Notes under the pieces: generated by a model
What the model was told of the DNA's origin: nothing
The model's input: only the letters and a program-made list of their open reading frames with translations
Database searches by the model: none
Assembly: GCA_041940525.1 (NCBI GenBank)
Contig: JBGTSB010000008.1
Span: forward strand, 14,126 to 78,125
DNA from: JAKAXS01 sp041940525
Lineage (GTDB): Bacteria > Pseudomonadota > Alphaproteobacteria > Rhizobiales > Hyphomicrobiaceae
DNA: 64,000 nucleotides
Direction of reading: 5' to 3'
Made by a program: the position numbers and the translations under genes
In this document: one piece after another, positions 18,880 to 26,389 of the stretch
Numbering within the stretch: position 1 is the stretch's first letter
Layout of the letters: every line of letters begins with the position of its first letter

Positions 18880-19093
18880 TTACCATGATCGTTCGTTCCG
18901 CGTACCGGGACCAGTGGTTAATCCCTACTGGGACCATCAACCCCAATCTGAGAGTTGAGTGCCGGTGCGTGATTCCGGCAAATTTGGCGTGAGTGCTTGG
19001 CGTTCTAACCGGGCTCCCGGCGGCTTGAGCCCCCGCCTCGAGCTTTGGCACTGGAAGAGCCGGAGGCCGCTTCTCCGGCTCTTCTTTTATTTT
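18880..19093 (+). ncRNA. Candidate small non-coding RNA ending in a strong terminator
   Basis: The gap between aroC and the phosphatase gene holds no convincing frame on either strand but has several short hairpins readable on the plus strand: CCAGTGGTTAATCCCTACTGG (about 18912-18932), GCCGG...CCGGC near 18960-18980, and GGCTC...GAGCC near 19010-19030. They are followed by a perfect 12 bp terminator with a T tract. No plus-strand gene ends upstream of this terminator within 1.4 kb. The 5' end is a guess, and I do not recognise 6S, SRP or tmRNA signatures. Confidence 0.35.
19054..19093 (+). terminator. Strong Rho-independent terminator
   Basis: A perfect 12 bp stem (GAAGAGCCGGAG at 19054-19065 with CTCCGGCTCTTC at 19073-19084), a 7-base loop and a following TTTTATTTT tract. 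The T tract is only on the plus strand, so it ends plus-strand transcription, yet no plus-strand protein gene precedes it. Confidence 0.85.
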
Positions 19094-19682
19094 AGATCCA
19101 CGACACCGAACCTTCTTTCAGGACAAGCACCCGGTCCTGATGCGCGCCCAGCACGGGAACGCGTTCGACGTCCAGCCCTCCCACATGGGCCTGCAGGGTA
19201 CGAACAACTCCGCCATGCGCCGCCGCGACTGTGTCTCGATCAACCTCAGCCAGCCACTGCACAGTCCGCTTCATGAGATCTTCGTAGCTTTCCCCACCTT
19301 GTGGCCTCCAGCGGAAGGCGTCCTTGGCACGGTCCTGCCAGCCTTGCGGATCGGCTTGTGGCAGGTCGGCCTGGAGTTGTCCCTCCCACGTGCCGTAACT
19401 CAGCTCCTTCAGCCGCTCTTCGATTGCGTAGGCTTCGGGTTGCAGATCAAGCGCGGCGCGCACGATTTCCATGGTTTCGCGCGCACGGCCAAGCGGGCTT
19501 GAGACAAACTGAGCGTTCGCGATCGGCGGCAGGAACTGGCGCAATGTCTGTCCATTGCGCAGGGCCTGAGCGCGGCCGATGACGTTTAACGGGATGTCCT
19601 GCTGGCCTTGATAGCGAAGGTCCCTATTCCAATCCGTCTCGCCGTGGCGAACCAAATAGACAGTGACCCCGCTCCGTATCAC
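19092..19682 (-). CDS. Histidine phosphatase family protein (phosphoglycerate-mutase-like)
   Basis: A 196-residue phosphatase with the catalytic VYLVRHGETDWNRDLRYQG near residue 8 (phospho-accepting His), the conserved Arg in FVSSPLGRARETMEI, the acid-base Glu region LKELSYGTWEGQ and the second His in VAAAHGGVVRTL. Substrates of this broad family cannot be told from sequence; cofactor-dependent mutase or a small-molecule phosphatase are both possible. It starts 4 bases after fabI and is co-transcribed with it. The end lies right at the plus-strand terminator. Confidence 0.9.
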   Translation of the reverse strand: MIRSGVTVYLVRHGETDWNRDLRYQGQQDIPLNVIGRAQALRNGQTLRQFLPPIANAQFVSSPLGRARETMEIVRAALDLQPEAYAIEERLKELSYGTWEGQLQADLPQADPQGWQDRAKDAFRWRPQGGESYEDLMKRTVQWLAEVDRDTVAAAHGGVVRTLQAHVGGLDVERVPVLGAHQDRVLVLKEGSVSWI

Positions 19683-19686
19683 GCTT

Positions 19687-20538
19687 CTAGCCGTCGCCTT
19701 TTACGACTGAGATATCGGGCGCGTCCTCGTTCTTCATGCCCTGTACGTGATAACCCGCGTCAACGTGATGGACTTCGCCAGTGACGCCTTTCGACAGATC
19801 GGACAAGAGGTAGACACCAGCACCGCCGACGTCTTCCAACGTGACCGTGCGGCGGAGCGGTGAGTTGTATTCGTTCCAACGCAGAATATAGCGGAAGTCA
19901 GAAATGCCCGAAGCAGCGAGCGTTTTGATGGGGCCTGCCGAGATGGCATTCACGCGAATAGCTGACTTTCCAAGATCAGACGCCAGATAGCGGACGGACG
20001 CTTCAAGAGCCGCCTTCGCGACGCCCATAACGTTGTAATGCGGCATGACCTTTTCGGCGCCGTAGTAGGTCAGCGTGATCATGGAGCCGCCATCGGTCAT
20101 CAGCTTCTCAGCCCGTGCGGCGAGCGCCGTGAACGAGAAGCATGAGACGCGCATGGTCTGCGTGAAGTTCTCTTCGCTCGTGTCGACGTAGCGGCCATCG
20201 AGTTCGTTTTTATCGGAAAAGGCGATCGCGTGGACGAAGAAGTCTATCTTGCCCCAGGCGCTCTTTAACTCTGCGAACAGTGCGTCCATTGAGGCGCTAT
20301 CAGTGACGTCGCACGGCAGAACAAGTTTGGAGCCCAGCTCAGCGGCGAGCGGCTCGACCCGCTTCTTCAGGGCTTCTCCCTGATAGGTCAGAGCAATTTC
20401 CGCACCCTGTGCTGCCAAAGCCTTGGCGATGCCCCAAGCGATTGAGCGGTTGTTGGCGACGCCCATGATCAGCCCGCGCTTGCCGGCCATCAAGCTACCT
20501 GCGTTGGCGCCTGCCGCGCCGGGCCCCGTTCCCGTCAT
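19687..20538 (-). CDS. fabI: Enoyl-[acyl-carrier-protein] reductase FabI (NADH)
   Basis: A 283-residue short-chain reductase completing each cycle of fatty acid synthesis. It shows GKRGLIMGVANNRSIAWGIAKAL with the FabI-type nucleotide loop, LPCDVTD, and the catalytic pair in LTYYGAEKVMPHYNVMGVAKAALE (Tyr-x6-Tyr then Lys). The C-terminal ISDFRYILRWNEYNSPLRR is also typical. A GTG start 9 bases upstream is closer to an AAAGGGGAAA ribosome site, and an internal ATG at MAGKRGL would match shorter relatives, so the start is uncertain within about 20 residues. Confidence 0.96.
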   Translation of the reverse strand: MTGTGPGAAGANAGSLMAGKRGLIMGVANNRSIAWGIAKALAAQGAEIALTYQGEALKKRVEPLAAELGSKLVLPCDVTDSASMDALFAELKSAWGKIDFFVHAIAFSDKNELDGRYVDTSEENFTQTMRVSCFSFTALAARAEKLMTDGGSMITLTYYGAEKVMPHYNVMGVAKAALEASVRYLASDLGKSAIRVNAISAGPIKTLAASGISDFRYILRWNEYNSPLRRTVTLEDVGGAGVYLLSDLSKGVTGEVHHVDAGYHVQGMKNEDAPDISVVKGDG

Positions 20539-20706
20539 AAGGACCACTTTCCCCTTTGGTTATGAATTTTCGCGATCCTACACATTTCAATGAGTGGGTC
20601 CAGCCGCGAAAGCCAAAAGGACGGCACCGATTGACGCGGCTGCTCTGGGGGCTGTCTGAAGCGTCTTGGATGGCCTCAAACATTTGACAGCCATGACGTT
20701 TTGCGC

Positions 20707-20728
20707 CCGGCACCCGAGAAGGTGCCGG
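20707..20728 (-). terminator. Hairpin downstream of the surface-antigen-like gene
   Basis: CCGGCACC at 20707-20714 pairs with GGTGCCGG at 20721-20728 across a 6-base loop. It follows the stop of the minus-strand gene at 20758 by 30 bases and could end its transcript. There is no T tract, so it may act only as a stabilising hairpin. Confidence 0.4.
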
Positions 20729-20757
20729 ACGCCGTTCCTCCGACCGCAACTGAAAAA

Positions 20758-21183
20758 CTAGCCGTCTAGCCGCCAGATGCCGCGCACGCCGCGGCAGGCG
20801 ATGCCTTCCATGGTGCGAAATTTCGCTTCGGTGGAGATTTCTACCACCAGGTGACGGCACAACATTCCGTTGGCATCCTTGAAGGTTGCCGTGGGTTTGA
20901 CGGAGCCGGACATGAGACCGCTTGGGCGATGCCAAACATAAAGAGAGCCATCGGCGACCCTCGATAGAGCGAATTGTACGGCTTCAAGGACCGCGGCCTC
21001 GTCAGAGACGCGCCGGCCCTCGCGCAAGATGGCGTGCTGTGGCGGGACAGCAATATGCTCGTTGGATATTGGAGAGGTTCGATCCACCGCCGCGGACAGG
21101 GGGGACGCCACGGCGGTGGATGCGATGAGCGCTAGCCCGGCAAAATGCGGGACGCAGCGCGAAACAACTCTGACCAAGCACAT
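20758..21183 (-). CDS. Exported surface-antigen-like protein (RT0821/Lpp0805 type domain)
   Basis: A 141-residue protein with a signal peptide (hydrophobic run FAGLALIASTAVASPLSA) and a C-terminal domain resembling the small surface-antigen family: VWHRPSGLMSGSVKPTATF, then NGMLCRHLVVEI and MEGIACRGVRGIWRLDG with two conserved Cys. I start at MCLVRVVSRC because it leaves a normal signal peptide; the frame extends 18 codons further. Such proteins are envelope-associated; a precise role is not known. It is a single-gene unit upstream of fabI. Confidence 0.72.
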   Translation of the reverse strand: MCLVRVVSRCVPHFAGLALIASTAVASPLSAAVDRTSPISNEHIAVPPQHAILREGRRVSDEAAVLEAVQFALSRVADGSLYVWHRPSGLMSGSVKPTATFKDANGMLCRHLVVEISTEAKFRTMEGIACRGVRGIWRLDG

Positions 21184-21324
21184 GACGCGGTACCGAATAT
21201 GAACCAGTGGACCGCGACCAACGCGGATACTCGGCACACTTTGAAGTGGTAGAGTTAAAAACGCCTGAACGGACCCGATGTTTCGTTAGTCCCGTTGCCA
21301 GCAACCGACCCCGGTTAACGATCG

Positions 21325-21732
21325 TTAACGCCTGGTTAGTGCCTTGAGCAGTGCTTCTTGTGAATGGGGTTTGAAGAGTTTGGGCACGTGTGCGTGCCGT
21401 TCGGGCAGAGGCAAGCCATCGCCGAAGCCCGTGACGAAGACGAAGGGAATGCCCTTGTCGGCGAGGTGATCAGCGACTGCGATACAGTTCTCGCAGCCAA
21501 GATCGACATCCAAAAGGGCAATGTCTGGCTCTTGGGATTGTAGCGCGGTGAGGGCATCCGACGCATCAGACGCCGCAATGACGAGCCCCACACCCATGCT
21601 TTTGAGCATGTCTTCCAGGTCCAGCAGGATAATGGCGTTATCCTCGAGAACCAAAACGCAGTTGGGCATGCCGGCCTGGCGCGTTTCCTCGCGGGTCAAG
21701 CCACCTGCCTCCAATTGGCAAAGATCGTCCAT
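21325..21732 (-). CDS. Single-domain response regulator (CheY-like receiver)
   Basis: A 135-residue receiver without an output domain. VLVLEDNAIILLDLEDML carries the acidic pocket, IALLDVDLG the phospho-accepting Asp, FVFVTGFGDG the Thr switch and VPKLFKPHS the conserved Lys. The 20 residues before MPNCVLVLED are outside the fold, so translation may begin at 21669. AGGAA lies about 12 bases before 21732. Such receivers in alphaproteobacteria often work with HisKA_2 kinases; a degraded kinase locus lies 3 kb away. Confidence 0.88.
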   Translation of the reverse strand: MDDLCQLEAGGLTREETRQAGMPNCVLVLEDNAIILLDLEDMLKSMGVGLVIAASDASDALTALQSQEPDIALLDVDLGCENCIAVADHLADKGIPFVFVTGFGDGLPLPERHAHVPKLFKPHSQEALLKALTRR

Positions 21733-21947
21733 GTCATAACGCTTTCCTGTTTAATGAGAAGAAAGGTCTGACGCATCATCGGCCATCAGCCAGCTGTAGA
21801 CGGAGCGTCCGCCACTAAACGCAGTGCCCGGTATGGCGCACTGTCGTCTCGCGCAACAAAACAACACGGACAGGCCCGCGCGTCCGTCCACTAGTGTACA
21901 CTCACAGGAATTTGTATCTGTTAGGTTGTTCTCAGGGATAGGAGTCG

Positions 21948-22709
21948 ATGCAAAAGCAGATTGGAAAACAGTACCATGCTCCGGCGGACAACCAGGACCG
22001 GCCGGAGAACAATCTGCTGCGCACGTTACGCGCCGAGGATTACGCGCTGATCGCGCCGCATCTCACGGCAATCGAGGTCATTGCCCATCAGCAGCTCTAT
22101 AGCCCGGGCGATAACGTTGAGATCGTCTACTTCCCCTGCGGCCCAACGCTGACCTCTTTTCTTGTAACAAATGCCGACGGCCGGGACGTCGATACCATCT
22201 TGATTGGCCGCGAAGGAGCGGTCGGAGGCATCGTTAGCCATGGCAATTTGCCGGCTTACGCAAAGATCGTCGTGAAGTTTTCCGGACAGCTTGTGCGGTT
22301 GAGGGTGATCGATCTTGAGGCGGCCAAGGCGCAATCGATGCCGATGCGCAACCTCTTCTCACGCTATGCCGACTGTATCCTCGCGCAGGTTTTGCAATCG
22401 ACGGCCTGCAACGCCATCCACAGCATCGAACAACGAACGGCGAAGTGGATGCTTTCCGCCATGGACCGATCTGGCGGAGACGAGTTGCCGTTAACGCAGG
22501 AAGAGCTGGCGTTCATGCTCGGCGTGGGACGCAGCTACGTGAGCCGCGTAATGCAAAACTTGCGGCAGGATGGCATCATCGCGACAGGTCGCGGCACGAT
22601 CACGGTCCTCGACAAGTCGGCTTTAGCCAAACGATCGTGCATGTGCGACGACAGCGTCAAGGCACACTTCGATACTGTGCTCGCTGGTGTTTATCCCGAA
22701 GCAGAATAG
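21948..22709 (+). CDS. Crp/Fnr-family transcription regulator
   Basis: A 253-residue regulator with an N-terminal cNMP-binding-like barrel (LYSPGDNVEIVYFPCGPTLTSF, GREGAVGGIVSHGNLPAYAK) and a C-terminal winged helix: LPLTQEELAFMLGVGRSYVSRVMQNLRQDGIIATGRG, where RSYVSRVM is the recognition helix. There is no N-terminal Cys cluster, so it is not an oxygen-sensing Fe-S FNR. GGGATAGGAG precedes the ATG at good distance. A perfect palindrome AGTGTACACT lies at 21893-21902 upstream. It is convergent, 2 bases apart, with a second Crp/Fnr gene. Confidence 0.9.
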   Translation: MQKQIGKQYHAPADNQDRPENNLLRTLRAEDYALIAPHLTAIEVIAHQQLYSPGDNVEIVYFPCGPTLTSFLVTNADGRDVDTILIGREGAVGGIVSHGNLPAYAKIVVKFSGQLVRLRVIDLEAAKAQSMPMRNLFSRYADCILAQVLQSTACNAIHSIEQRTAKWMLSAMDRSGGDELPLTQEELAFMLGVGRSYVSRVMQNLRQDGIIATGRGTITVLDKSALAKRSCMCDDSVKAHFDTVLAGVYPEAE

Positions 22710-22711
22710 TC

Positions 22712-23413
22712 TCAGGCTGCGTGGCCTAGACGCTCTAAGGCAGCCGCGTCGGTAATCGTCAAGCCATCGCGCGTAGCGGTAATCATGCCTTTGTGCTCCA
22801 GACCAGAGAGGGCTGAGGCCAAGGTGTCCAAGCTCATGTCTAGGCGATCAGCGACAAAGCCGGATGCGAGATCTTCAGAAACACTCATCCCGTTTTGCGC
22901 ACGGCGGCCACTTCCAGCAGCCGCAACGGCCACGAGATAGTTGGCCAACCGTTCAACTGGCGATCGTTTGCCGCGATTGATTGCGGTGTCCCGCATGTAG
23001 GCGAACTCGCGTTCGGCGGCGCTGGCGAGTTGGAACGAGGCACGGTCGTCCGTTTTTAGCAGCTGTTCGACATCGCTGGCACTCAAGCGTTCAACTTCGC
23101 TGTCAACCATCGCTTGCGCGGTGCTGACGTGCGTTGACAGGTGACCCAAACCCACGACGTCGCCGGGAAAAGCCACTTCGATCAATTCGTGGCTACCATC
23201 GGCCCAGCGCACATAATGGAAAATGGCGCCTTCCTTCACTCGATAGGCGGCACGCTTGTCGCCCGACTGAAAAACCATGCCGCCAGTGGAGACACGCATT
23301 CCGTCTTGGATGCCGCGCACGATGATCGGCTGATCACTCGACGGCGGCGCCGGGGCGATGTCTGGATTTTTTACGACGGTATGCATCACTGAAACTCCGC
23401 TCGCATTGCCCAT
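22712..23413 (-). CDS. Crp/Fnr-family transcription regulator
   Basis: A 233-residue regulator. Residues about 30-140 form the barrel sensor (GGMVFQSGDKRAAYRVKEGAIF, GSHELIEVAFPGDVVGLGHL), and residues 170-225 the winged helix (VSEDLASGFVADRLDMSLDTLASALSGLEHKGMIT). No Fe-S Cys residues are present, so the ligand is unknown. The next start downstream, MHTVVKN, may be the real one. The upstream region has a TGTTCC-N4-GGAACA dyad and an EcfG-like promoter match. The helix-turn-helix is close to the FixK/DNR-like group but I cannot assign it. Confidence 0.88.
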   Translation of the reverse strand: MGNASGVSVMHTVVKNPDIAPAPPSSDQPIIVRGIQDGMRVSTGGMVFQSGDKRAAYRVKEGAIFHYVRWADGSHELIEVAFPGDVVGLGHLSTHVSTAQAMVDSEVERLSASDVEQLLKTDDRASFQLASAAEREFAYMRDTAINRGKRSPVERLANYLVAVAAAGSGRRAQNGMSVSEDLASGFVADRLDMSLDTLASALSGLEHKGMITATRDGLTITDAAALERLGHAA

Positions 23414-23485
23414 TTATTTAGGGTGCAAGGAGCCGCGAACAAGCTGGCGCGGCTGCCTTTCTTCATTACAATTCTGAAGCCTAGT

Positions 23486-23520
23486 AACCCGGACACATCT
23501 GGTATGTTCCGCAAGGAACA
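23486..23520 (-). promoter_or_regulatory. Dyad and possible EcfG-type promoter before the Crp/Fnr gene
   Basis: TGTTCC-GCAA-GGAACA at 23505-23520 is a perfect 6+6 dyad with the 4-base spacing typical of Crp/Fnr operators. On the minus strand GGAAC (23510-23506) is followed by 16 bases and GGTT (23489-23486), close to the EcfG consensus GGAAC-N16/17-CGTT. Both sit 75-105 bases before the regulator start at 23413. Either reading, operator or stress promoter, is only a motif match. Confidence 0.35.
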
Positions 23521-23629
23521 CTCGGAGTTACGATTGCAGCATTATTTTTGTTACGACTGAGCGCCGATTGCGGATCGCGGCGCCAAGATTGACACAAAGG
23601 CGCTTAGAAATAGCCGTATTTCGCACAGC

Positions 23630-23788
23630 CTACCGGCTCTTTGGCCCAGTACCAACGGCCTTTTCAAGTGGTAGTGCCTTGCGGCGTTGCTTTTTGTTTG
23701 ACGGGTGCGGATCAAAGCCGCCCTCGCCCCGCCCGCGTGCGGTCTTATCGTCGACGGCTGGAGTTGGTTTTTGCTTCTGCTCAGACAT
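23630..23788 (-). CDS. Small basic hypothetical protein (52 residues)
   Basis: A short gene beginning MSEQKQKPTPAVDDKTARGR and ending TGPKSR, highly hydrophilic and rich in Lys, Arg, Gly and Pro. The start has a textbook GAGGAGG ribosome site 7-8 bases upstream and the frame closes with TAG at 23630-23632. No membrane segment or known domain is visible; it is probably intrinsically disordered. It lies alone between the Crp/Fnr gene and the cobalamin-binding-type gene. Confidence 0.55.
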   Translation of the reverse strand: MSEQKQKPTPAVDDKTARGRGEGGFDPHPSNKKQRRKALPLEKAVGTGPKSR

Positions 23789-23885
23789 CCTTCGCCTCCT
23801 CACAATCGGCTAAGGTCAAGACAAAAACGTACGAGATGGATTGCCGTTCCCGCAGCTTAAGCAAGACGACGAAAGATTTCGCTTG

Positions 23886-24665
23886 ATGCAGACGTTTCCG
23901 GCCGGGCGCATCGTTTGTCTCACTGAAGAAACAGTCGAGACGCTCTATTTGCTTGATGAGCAGGATCGCATCGTTGGCGTGTCCGGTTATGCCGTTCGCC
24001 CGACTCGGGTGCGCAAGGAAAAGCCGCGCGTTTCTGCCTTTACCTCCGCGGACGTGGACAAGATAGCCGCTCTTAAACCCGACTTAGTGCTGGCATACTC
24101 CGACATCCAAGCAGATATCGCGGCCAACTTGGTGCGGGCCGGCCTTGCCGTCTACGTTTTCAATCATCGGGATATCGCCGGTATTTTTGCGATGATCCGC
24201 ACTCTCGGCGCGTTGATTGACCGCGCTGGCAAGGCCAACGACCTGGCGCACTCACTCGAACAGCGGATCGCTGATGCTCGCAGGCGAACGGCCAGCACAA
24301 AGCACCGGCCGAAAGTTTATTTTGAGGAGTGGGATGATCCGCTCATTACGGGCATCGGCTGGGTATCTGAACTGATCGGCATCGCCGGAGGCGACGACAT
24401 CTTCGCGGAAAATGGTGCCTGTCACGCCGCCCGCGATCGCATCGTGACAGCCGGCGAGGTTATTCGCCGCGCGCCCGACGTGATTTTGGCATCGTGGTGC
24501 GGGAAAAAGGTTCGCCCGGAACGGATTGCGCAGCGCGAGGGCTGGGCGACCGTTCCGGCGGTCGCGAACGGACGGATTACCGAAATCAAGTCGTCGATCA
24601 TACTGCAACCGGGTCCGGCCGCACTTACGGATGGCTTGGACGCTATCATCGCCGCAATAAAGTGA
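23886..24665 (+). CDS. Cobalamin/Fe-chelate ABC substrate-binding-type protein without signal peptide
   Basis: A 259-residue protein of the BtuF/TroA-like periplasmic binding fold. RIVCLTEETVETLYLLDEQDRIVGVSGYAVRP opens the first lobe, KIAALKPDLVLAYSDIQADIAANLVRAGLAVYVFN is the classic block, and VYFEEWDDPLITGIGWVSELIGIAGG begins the second lobe. There is no signal peptide, and no permease or ATPase genes are adjacent, so this is an orphan that may work in the cytoplasm or be exported otherwise. I use the ATG at 23886; a TTG 15 codons upstream adds no signal sequence. Confidence 0.85.
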   Translation: MQTFPAGRIVCLTEETVETLYLLDEQDRIVGVSGYAVRPTRVRKEKPRVSAFTSADVDKIAALKPDLVLAYSDIQADIAANLVRAGLAVYVFNHRDIAGIFAMIRTLGALIDRAGKANDLAHSLEQRIADARRRTASTKHRPKVYFEEWDDPLITGIGWVSELIGIAGGDDIFAENGACHAARDRIVTAGEVIRRAPDVILASWCGKKVRPERIAQREGWATVPAVANGRITEIKSSIILQPGPAALTDGLDAIIAAIK

Positions 24666-24770
24666 AAGACGCCGCCAATAGCAGTTTAAGTACTCTATGC
24701 GGGATATCGTATTCACTCTTTTGGTTTTGATTTTGCGCGAGGGCTAACCGGCAGGCGTCGCCGCTCGCCG

Positions 24771-24926
24771 GTGCCAACCATCTATCTGACGGCCTATCCG
24801 GAACTTGTATTGACCGGTGCACAGGGAGAGCCTGAGTTCGTCATCTCCAAGCCTTACAGTTCAGCGGAGCTGGAAGCGCTTGTAAGGCACGTGTTGCACT
24901 GGTCGCCGAGGGCGCTGGCCGCCTGA
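24771..24926 (+). pseudogene. C-terminal remnant of a response-regulator receiver domain
   Basis: About 51 codons encode the second half of a receiver: VPTIYLTAYPELVLTG (fourth strand with the Thr), EFVISKPYSSAELEALVRHVL (conserved Lys-Pro and last helix), ending in TGA. The first half with the phosphorylated Asp is missing; upstream in frame only a short Arg-rich stretch remains. It directly precedes a degenerate kinase gene on the other strand and is best read as a deletion remnant. Confidence 0.65.
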
Positions 24927-24940
24927 CGTCGAAAGACTGC

Positions 24941-25630
24941 TCACGTGGTCGCACGAAATCCGATTGCGACAACACATTTGTTCCCGGGCTCCACGTCGAG
25001 ACTGCATGCAATCTCCTCAGCCAAGAGCCGCGCGATCACAGTCGGAAAGTCCTTATCTCCGAGAGTCACATCGGAAGGCGTCGCGCTGATCACTATGCGG
25101 TTCTGTCCATCGGCTGCCGCACGAATTTGTCTTTGACCGGTCGAAGCATCCGCTCCCCGTTCCAAAAGAGCGCACAGACATTCTACGATAAGCAGGCCGA
25201 GCGTCAGCGCGTATGTGCGCGAAACAGGTTCTTCAAATTGCCCGCTCGATACGGTGATGGATTGGTCGGCTTCAGGCACGCCGAAAAGCGTAGCGGTGAC
25301 CTTGACGAGCCGCGCGATCATAGAGACGCCATCGACGTGTTGCGACGAGCCGACTTCGCTCAATATTGACAGAACCTGCAGTCTGCTGCGAATGCGCGCA
25401 TAAGACACCATTGATCCGGCAGGATGGGGCTGATCCCCAGCCTCGATTTGCAAAAGCGCCTGTAGCTTTTGCAGGGCGGTTCTTTGGAAATGCAGCAGAT
25501 CAATCGTGGCGGCGTCCAAGGGATCGCTCTTCTTCTGACTAAAAACGGGCGAACAAGTTGAGCAGTACCAACAAAAAGATTTTCTCTGTGCTCCGCCGCA
25601 GGATAAGCACCACAATCCGCCGCTTTGCAA
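24941..25630 (-). pseudogene. Degenerate HisKA_2-type histidine kinase (pseudokinase or remnant)
   Basis: A 229-codon frame whose residues 40-229 resemble the HisKA_2/HATPase_c_2 kinases. LLHFQRTALQKLQALLQIEA aligns with the HHRVKNNLQ block: the His remains but the Arg, Lys and Asn are gone. ARIRSRLQVLSILSEVG and TLGLLIVECLCALLERG align with the next blocks, but the ATP-binding Asn box (NELVSNALKHA type) is lost. The first 35 residues are Cys-rich and unrelated. It is open, so a non-catalytic product is possible, but truncated flanks suggest decay. It overlaps no intact kinase. Confidence 0.5.
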
Positions 25631-25670
25631 GCGCTATACTGTCGAGCCTGATCGTACGAGTGTTCTGTCG

Positions 25671-25934
25671 GTGAGTGACAATGGACTTGGCATGCCGCCC
25701 GCGCATGCGTCATCGGGCGGCGGGATTGGCCTCACAATCGTCGACGGACTGGTGAAGCAGCTCAAAGGACACCTGAAAATTGATAGCGGGGCTGCTGGTT
25801 CGCGCGTTACGATTGACCTGCCACCGACCGCGTTGAGCGAGAGTGATCATGATTCCGAAATCCGTGATGATCGTCGAAGAAGATTTTCTGATTTCGCATT
25901 ACCTGCGGCAGCTATGCGAAGGCCTTGGCTATGA
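25671..25934 (+). pseudogene. C-terminal remnant of a sensor histidine kinase (HATPase part)
   Basis: The frame carries only the last ATPase motifs of a kinase: SVSDNGLGMPPAHASSGGGIGLTIVDGLV, corresponding to the G1 and G2 boxes, then KQLKGHLKIDSGAAGSRVTIDLPP, the final strand. The homologous reading continues a few codons upstream without a start, and the dimerisation/His domain is absent. The frame runs on 86 bases into the following response-regulator gene, suggesting that its own stop was lost. It is a remnant, not a working kinase. Confidence 0.6.
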
Positions 25935-26205
25935 CGTCGTGCACACGGCGCGGACGGCGCGCGCCGCATCGGACATGTTTCGAACCAACCCGGTTTCCCA
26001 CATTCTTATGGACGTTCGGCTTGAAGGACACCAAGACGGCATTGACGCCGCAGCCGTCATTCATGGCGAGGCCCCCGACACGCGCGTGATTTTCATCACC
26101 GGTTCGCAAGAGCCCAAGACGATGCGCCGCATAAAAGCTGAAAGCCCTCACGCAATTCTGATCAAACCGATCGAGCCGGATGCGCTTCAAAAAGCTTTGG
26201 CTTAG
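25849..26205 (+). CDS. Single-domain response regulator
   Basis: A 118-residue receiver with all key residues: SVMIVEEDFLISHYLRQL (acidic pair), HILMDVRLEGHQDG (phospho-Asp), RVIFITGSQEPKTM (Thr) and HAILIKPIEPDAL (Lys). There is no output domain. An in-frame GTG lies two codons upstream of the ATG used. It overlaps the reading frame of the kinase remnant, which looks like its former partner; with that kinase destroyed it would need another. Receivers of this kind in Hyphomicrobiales are often paired with HisKA_2/HWE kinases. Confidence 0.85.
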   Translation: MIPKSVMIVEEDFLISHYLRQLCEGLGYDVVHTARTARAASDMFRTNPVSHILMDVRLEGHQDGIDAAAVIHGEAPDTRVIFITGSQEPKTMRRIKAESPHAILIKPIEPDALQKALA

Positions 26206-26330
26206 CGGGCTGGCGTCTTACGATCGAAAGCCATCGACCGTGAACCTTTGCAACGGCCGGTCGGCAAACACATTCATGCTGAGGCCCAGTGAGGGGCGAT
26301 GCCTATCCTGAAGGAACGTGATGCACCAGC

Positions 26331-26388
26331 AGCCGCGCGATAACAGTCGGAAATTCCTTGGCGCCGAGAGTCACATCAGAAGACGTCG
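26331..26388 (-). repeat. 58 bp duplicated fragment of the degenerate kinase gene
   Basis: This stretch matches 25026-25083 with 51 of 58 identical bases in the same orientation. Translated on the minus strand it reads SSDVTLGAKEFPTVIARLL, against SDVTLGDKDFPTVIARLL in the kinase-like gene. Flanks on both sides differ. It shows that a second kinase copy once lay here and has been mostly deleted. Confidence 0.7.
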
Positions 26389-26389
26389 T

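Noticed and set aside
18854..19051. 65-codon minus-strand frame in the aroC upstream gap
   Set aside because: No ribosome site, no domain, and the region fits a structured RNA better.
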